Shown here one piece after another: positions 59,401 through 64,000 of a DNA stretch of 64,000 nt. Numbering within the stretch: position 1 is the first letter of the stretch; every line of letters begins with the position of its first letter. This stretch comes from Agelas oroides (Eukaryota; Porifera; Demospongiae; Agelasida; Agelasidae): NCBI GenBank assembly GCA_949130485.1, contig OX422198.1, positions 5,735,417 through 5,799,416 on the forward strand, given 5' to 3'. The position numbers were made by a program, and so were the translations under genes. Under the pieces are notes generated by a model. The model saw nothing but the letters and a program-made list of their open reading frames with translations, was not told the DNA's origin and made no database searches.

Positions 59401-62400
59401 GCTTACGCATCCATGTATTCATAATTCAGCCCCTCCTAATCTGAAGTATCTTCGACTACCAGTGGTGGATTGCGGTTTGGGAGAAATTTCGCAAACATCA
59501 TATCCACAAACTTTTTGCATTATTTGCATTTGTTGGCTTCAGCATGTCTCTGCTCCGCACCTCTGCTCCAAGCTTGAGCCTGGCTTCCTCTGAGTCTCTG
59601 ATGCTAAACTTTGGCTATCTGTGAGGCCAGCAAGAGAGTTGCGAGTCTCTCCGGAGAAGCTGGCTCAGCACCAAAACGTTCAAAGATGATACATAGTACC
59701 TCTGCCTAGATAGCCTCGTTCCCAGGCCTTCCCACCGTCCAGTTTGTGATCACTTGCCGCATGCAAAAAATGCAAGCGATCAAAAACTGGACGGTGGGAA
59801 GGCCTGGGAATGAGGCTATCTCTGAAGAGGATTGTGCTCATACAGGAAAGTATGCAATGAGTGTGGGCCTACCACGTCAGTGCGCTGCTGAAATTATTGG
59901 TCCTGGAATCTACTGCTTGTCTGCTCAACTCTACAAGCATGCAGGAAGCTGAAACTCACCTGCCATCTAAGTAGCAAATCATACTTCTCAACGACCTCCA
60001 GTCTTCCTGTGTTACAAGCCCTTCTTTTGTGGTGGCTACCTGATATTTCTTGGCCAACTTTTGCCCCACTGCTGTTAGCTGAACCCTGGGAAAACAGATA
60101 TTGGTATCCTGAAGTTTACTAAGTTTTACTGTGTTATGCAATTAGTATCCTAAACTCTACTGTGTTATGTAAGCAATATCCTGAGTTTTACTGACAGTTT
60201 ATCTCAGCTGGACTTGCACTGATAATGTACAGCACTGATAGTATACTGAGTGAATAGAGCTCTGCATACTACAGTACACTAAAAGTAGCCATAGTTACAT
60301 TTTGGTGCCCTTAGTGGTTGTGTAGAGTGCTCCCGCCTTTTTCTGCACTTCCTCATCAGTTAGAGAAGGGTTAAAATTCCTTAGTAACAACTCAATGAAT
60401 GGACGTCCTGCTCCATAGATACGACCATAGTTCAGTATCTTTGGGGGGAGGGAGAGAAGCAAAAAGATGGGAAGAAGAGTGAAAAGAGAGGCCGGTAAAG
60501 AGAGAAGAGGGGAGGAAGAATAAAAAGAGAGGTGGGAAGAAGGGTGGACATATGAAAGGAGAGACACAAGAGAGGGGGGGAAGGGAGAGCAGAGAATGCG
60601 AGAGAAGGGAGAAGCAACAGTACTGTCTTGTCGCTTGCAGGCTGTTACTGCAAGTGTGATGTGCTGGTACAGCCTCCCACCTTGGCATGGTCTCTATGGA
60701 TACCAATTGTGGTAGCTGTTTTGCTATGGACGTCAGTTCCGTCTGTCTTCTTTCCCTGCAGCGTCATCCAACCAACTGCAGTGCCACCTACAAGAGAGGG
60801 GGAGGAAGAAGAGGATTTCCCATTAATCCTGACAGCCACTCACTGTGTGCCATTAGAAATCTGTTAGCTATTGACCAGCTGTCGGATGTGTCAGTACCAC
60901 TTGTGCAGTACGTGTAGAAGATTGTGTGAGGGCTGGTGGTTGTCTGGTTGTAGCTCAGTGGTAGCACGGGCAGTTCTATAAGGGCTGGTGGTTGTCCGGT
61001 TGTTGTAGCTCAGTGGTAGAGCACGGGCAGTTCTATAAGGGCTGGTGGTTGTCTGGTTGTAGCTCAGTGGTAGAGCACGGGCAGTTCTATAAGGGCTGGT
61101 GGTTGTCCGGTTGTAGCTCAGTGGTAGAGCACGGGCAGTTCTATAAGGGCTGGTGGTTGTCTGGTTGTAGCTCAGTGGTAGAGCACGGGCAGTTCTATAA
61201 GGGCTGGTGGTTGTCTGGTTGTAGCTCAGTGGTAGCACGGGCAGTTCTATAAGGGCTGGTGGTTGTCCGGTTGTAGCTCAGTGGTAGCACGGGCAGTTCT
61301 ATAAGGGCTGGTGGTTGTCCGGTTGTAGCTCAGTGGTAGAGCACGGGCAGTTCTATAAGGGCTGGTGGTTGTCCGGTTGTAGCTCAGTGGTAGAGCACGG
61401 GCAGTTCTATAAGGGCTGGTGGTTGTCCGGTTGTAGCTCAGTGGTAGAGCACGGGCAGTTCTATAAGGGCTGGTGGTTGTCCGGTTGTAGCTCAGTGGTA
61501 GAGCACGGGCAGTTCTATAAGGGCTGGTGGTTGTCTGGTTGTAGCTCAGTGGTAGAGCACGGGCAGTTCTATAAGGGCTGGTGGTTGTCTGGTTGTAGCT
61601 CAGTGGTAGAGCACGGGCAGTTCTATAAGGGCTGGTGGTTGTCTGGTTGTAGCTCAGTGGTAGAGCACGGGCAGTTCTATAAGGGCTGGTGGTTGTCCGG
61701 TTGTAGCTCAGTGGTAGAGCATGGGCAGTTCTATAAGGGCTGGTGGTTGTCCGGTTGTAGCTCAGTGGTAGAGCATGGGCAGTTCTATAAGGGCTGGTGG
61801 TTGTCTGGTTGTAGCTCAGTGGTAGAGCACGGGCAGTTCTATAAGGGCTGGTGGTTGTCCGGTTGTAGCTCAGTGGTAGAGCATGGGCAGTTCTATAAGG
61901 GCTGGTGGTTGTCTGGTTGTAGCTCAGTGGTAGAGCACGGGCAGTTCTATAAGGGCTGGTGGTTGTCCGGCTGTTGTAGCTCAGTGGTAGCACGGGCAGT
62001 TCTATAAGGGCTGGTGGTTGTCTGGCTGTAGCTCAGTGGTAGAGCACGGGCAGTTCTATAAGGGCTGGTGGTTGTCTGGTTGTAGCTCAGTGGTAGCACG
62101 GGCAGTTCTATAAGGGCTGGTGGTTGTCCGGTTGTTGTAGCTCAGTGATAGCACGGGCAGTTCTATAAGGGCTGGTAGTTGTCCGGTTGTAGCTCAGTGG
62201 TAGAGCACGGGCAGTTCTATAAGGGCTGGTGGTTGTCCGGTTGTAGCTCAGTGGTAGCACGGGCAGTTCTATAAGGGCTGGTGGTTGTCCGGTTGTTGTA
62301 GCTCAGTGGTAGCACGGGCAGTTCTATAAGGGCTGGTGGTTGTCTGGTTGTAGCTCAGTGGTAGAGCACGGGCAGTTCTATAAGGGCTGGTGGTTGTCCG

Positions 62401-63644
62401 GTTGTAGCTCAGTGGTAGAGCACGGGCAGTTCTATAAGGGCTGGTGGTTGTCCGGTTGTTGTAGCTCAGTGGTAGCACGGGCAGTTCTATAAGGGCTGGT
62501 GGTTGTCCGGTTGTTGTAGCTCAGTGGTAGCACGGGCAGTTCTATAAGGGCTGGTGGTTGTCCGGTTGTAGCTCAGTGGTAGAGCACGGGCAGTTCTATA
62601 AGGGCTGGTGGTTGTCCGGTTGTAGCTCAGTGGTAGAGCATGGGCAGTTCTATAAGGGCTGGTGGTTGTCCGGTTGTAGCTCAGTGGTAGCACGGGCAGT
62701 TCTATAAGGGCTGGTGGTTGTCCGGTTGTTGTAGCTCAGTGGTAGCACGGGCAGTTCTATAAGGGCTGGTGGTTGTCTGGTTGTAGCTCAGTGGTAGAGC
62801 ACGGGCAGTTCTATAAGGGCTGGTGGTTGTCCGGTTGTAGCTCAGTGGTAGAGCACGGGCAGTTCTATAAGGGCTGGTGGTTGTCTGGTTGTAGCTCAGT
62901 GGTAGCACGGGCAGTTCTATAAGGGCTGGTGGTTGTCTGGTTGTAGCTCAGTGGTAGAGCACGGGCAGTTCTATAAGGGCTGGTGGTTGTCCGGTTGTAG
63001 CTCAGTGGTAGAGCACGGGCAGTTCTATAAGGGCTGGTGGTTGTCCGGCTGTTGTAGCTCAGTGGTAGAGCACGGGCAGTTCTATAAGGGCTGGTGGTTG
63101 TCCGGTTGTAGCTCAGTGGTAGAGCACGGGCAGTTCTATAAGGGCTGGTGGTTGTCTGGTTGTAGCTCAGTGGTAGAGCACGGGCAGTTCTATAAGGGCT
63201 GGTGGTTGTCTGGTTGTAGCTCAGTGGTAGAGCACGGGCAGTTCTATAAGGGCTGGTGGTTGTCTGGTTGTAGCTCAGTGGTAGCACGGGCAGATCAAGC
63301 CAGGATCCCTGGGTTCAATTCTCTATTTCACCTCACAACATCAAATTTGTCTTTATTACCAGCTGAGGCAAAAGCATTTGTGAAGGCTGTTGGATATATA
63401 ACCCCCTCCCTGCTCTAACTCCCTCCTTTTCCCCTTTCGTTTCCTTTCCCCCTCACTCTCCTTCCTCTCTCCCCCACCCTCCCTCACAATCCTCCCTCTC
63501 CACCTCACCATGAATCCCGGCAAACTGCATGTCCCCCAGAACTGAAGCAATCCAGAGTTCCTGGCTGTCCACATCTGCCCCCACCAGGTGGTAGCCGGGA
63601 GGTGCCCTGACCATAGCCTTGAGCTCAGAGCCCACACGAGTCTC
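56462..63644 (-). CDS. POLG: Mitochondrial DNA polymerase gamma catalytic subunit, 3' exons (partial)
   Basis: Replicative polymerase of mitochondria (family A). Exons: 63644-63509, 60787-60681, 60438-60299, 60085-59960, 58419-58305, 58107-57973, 57689-57573, 57339-57222, 56520-56462; GT-AG, phases agree, 350 residues visible. The 5' part (exonuclease, spacer) lies beyond the right edge. Motif A is DVDSQELW with the metal-binding Asp; motif B is HSKTATTIG ... NYGRIYGAG with the O-helix Arg/Lys/Tyr set (R-D-H-A-K, Y); motif C is ISIHDEV with catalytic Asp-Glu. It also contains [36 protein letters not shown] and the C-terminal [32 protein letters not shown]. All catalytic residues are intact. 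Between exons 4 and 5 the protein is about 20 residues shorter than human POLG (missing the W...GG region), so a small phase-2 exon may be hidden in 58,420-59,959. Its introns contain the SINE array and an E-box minisatellite. Confidence 0.96.
56604..56766. mobile_element. Foldback element, long, CTCGTTCCCAG family
   Basis: ctagcctcgttcccaggctc ... ggaacgcgaattg ... ataccaggctctct ... caatttcgcgttcc ... gagcctgggaacgaggctag. Outer 20 bp is a perfect inverted repeat. It lies 84 bp upstream (in the + sense) of the last polymerase gamma exon. Confidence 0.85.
57728..57962. repeat. About 21-bp minisatellite with ten TCACATGA sites
   Basis: Irregular repeats of 'agtaaagtcacatgatctgg'. TCACATGA occurs ten times, with two near-misses. 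Polymerase gamma intron immediately beside exon 6 (57,973). Confidence 0.92.
58476..58726. mobile_element. 251-bp element with 45-bp terminal inverted repeats
   Basis: Ends caagagcgcataagaatggg tggcttgagtaagagcg... and the inverse ...cgctcttactctagccacca gttcttatgcgctcttg. Interior includes actaaaaatagaacacccgg and tactatttttagtactggcg. No coding capacity. A partial copy is at 29,890-30,104. Polymerase gamma intron. Confidence 0.88.
59708..59822. mobile_element. Foldback element, ccagtttttgatc sub-family
   Basis: tagcctcgttcccaggcctt cccaccgtccagtttgtgat ... against atcaaaaactggacggtggg aaggcctgggaatgaggcta. Nearly perfect arms of about 50 bp. Confidence 0.88.
60889..63365 (+). repeat. SINE with its A-box half expanded to 44 tandem units
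   Basis: One tRNA-derived SINE is split by expansion. The head (cagtaccacttgtgcagtac, gattgtgtgagggctggtgg) is at 60,893 and the tail (caagccaggatccctgggtt caattc, cctcacaacatcaaat) at 63,297-63,345. Between them 43 joints reading 'ttctataagggctggtggtt' separate 44 copies of 'ggttgtagctcagtggtaga gcacgggcag'. Units are 51-58 bp; variation is mostly tccgg/tctgg, presence of 'gag', and gttgttg/gttg. Each unit has a Pol III A-box (TAGCTCAGTGG); only the tail has a B-box. Open frames across it are artefacts. It lies in the polymerase gamma intron between 60,787 and 63,509, antisense to that gene. Confidence 0.95.
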
Positions 63645-64000
63645 CTGTGAGGATGTGTGGATAGGAGGATGTGGGAGGGTGAGGGTGTGGGGGGATGAGA
63701 GTGTGGAGGGTGTGAGGGTGTGGGGGGTTGTGAAGGTGGGGGGTATGAGGGTGTGGGGGTAGGAGGGTGTGGGGGTGTGAGGGTGTGGGGAGTAGGAGGA
63801 TATGAGTGTAGAGTGTATGGGGACCAGAGGGAGGTATGAGAGTGTGGGGGCAGATCGAGTGTCAAAAGGAAGCAGCTCTGTGAATAGCTTGTAAGATTGC
63901 ATGTGAATTTACTGCAAGGTTTATGCTGAAATGATACTGCACAACAATTGGAGAGGTTGGGGAGGTGAGGGATGGGAAAGTAAGGGGAGAGAGGTGAGGG
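63645..64000. other. Polymerase gamma intron, GT-rich low complexity
   Basis: Intron upstream (in gene sense) of the first visible exon. 63,660-63,810 is a ggtgtgggggtgtgag-type low-complexity run, again a pyrimidine-rich tract in the gene's sense before an acceptor. No exon seen to the window edge. Confidence 0.6.

Noticed and set aside
61247..62007. 230-248-codon frames on both strands over the SINE array
   Set aside because: They are produced by repeat units that are multiples of three and lost where unit length changes.
60950..63290. Cluster of 44 tRNA genes
   Set aside because: Each unit has only the D-arm/A-box part of a tRNA; there is no anticodon arm, no T-arm or B-box and no acceptor stem. 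It is an expanded SINE fragment.

Overview
The window is nuclear DNA from an animal. It is intron-rich with GT-AG introns, its genes encode metazoan-type proteins (cathepsin H, STARD5-type lipid carrier, CatSper-tau-type C2 protein, nine-PDZ scaffold, mitochondrial DNA polymerase gamma), and it is full of microsatellites, minisatellites and short palindromic mobile elements. A non-bilaterian invertebrate such as a demosponge is my guess from gene spacing and repeat style; nothing in the sequence proves the phylum.

Layout. 1-14,900 is almost gene-free: a 69-bp minisatellite (262-1,020), a 31-unit 45-bp array whose every unit carries the palindrome GTCACGTGAC (3,188-4,598), a decayed repeat field (5,560-7,420), a TTAA-flanked element (7,560-8,186), a CGCG-rich terminal-inverted-repeat element (9,825-10,323) and long simple repeats. 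A possible two-exon gene of unknown function lies at 14,976-15,591 (-). A complete 12-exon cathepsin H gene occupies 16,366-27,675 (-). Divergent from it is a small C2-domain gene resembling C2CD6/CatSper-tau (27,948-32,663, +), then a complete 7-exon STARD5-like START-domain gene (33,693-40,275, +). A coiled-coil gene runs at 41,558-42,694 (-), its 3' end unresolved, and diverges from a 14-exon gene for a 2,031-residue, nine-PDZ scaffold (43,016-55,503, +). The 3' part of the polymerase gamma gene (56,462-63,644, -, continuing off the right edge) converges on it. One of its introns holds a tRNA-derived SINE whose A-box half is amplified into 44 tandem units.

Gene models were built by hand: I translated exons, required GT/AG borders and checked that the reading phase carries across each junction. 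Cathepsin H (338 aa), the STARD5-like protein (212 aa), the PDZ scaffold (2,031 aa) and the visible polymerase gamma exons are consistent throughout. The genes do not form one pathway. Two pairs (cathepsin H/C2 gene and coiled-coil/PDZ gene) share compact divergent promoter regions. Across the window at least a dozen palindromic 'CTCGTTCCCAGG...CCTGGGAACGAG' foldback elements and several short inverted-repeat transposon families sit in introns and spacers; some have one arm expanded into tandem arrays.
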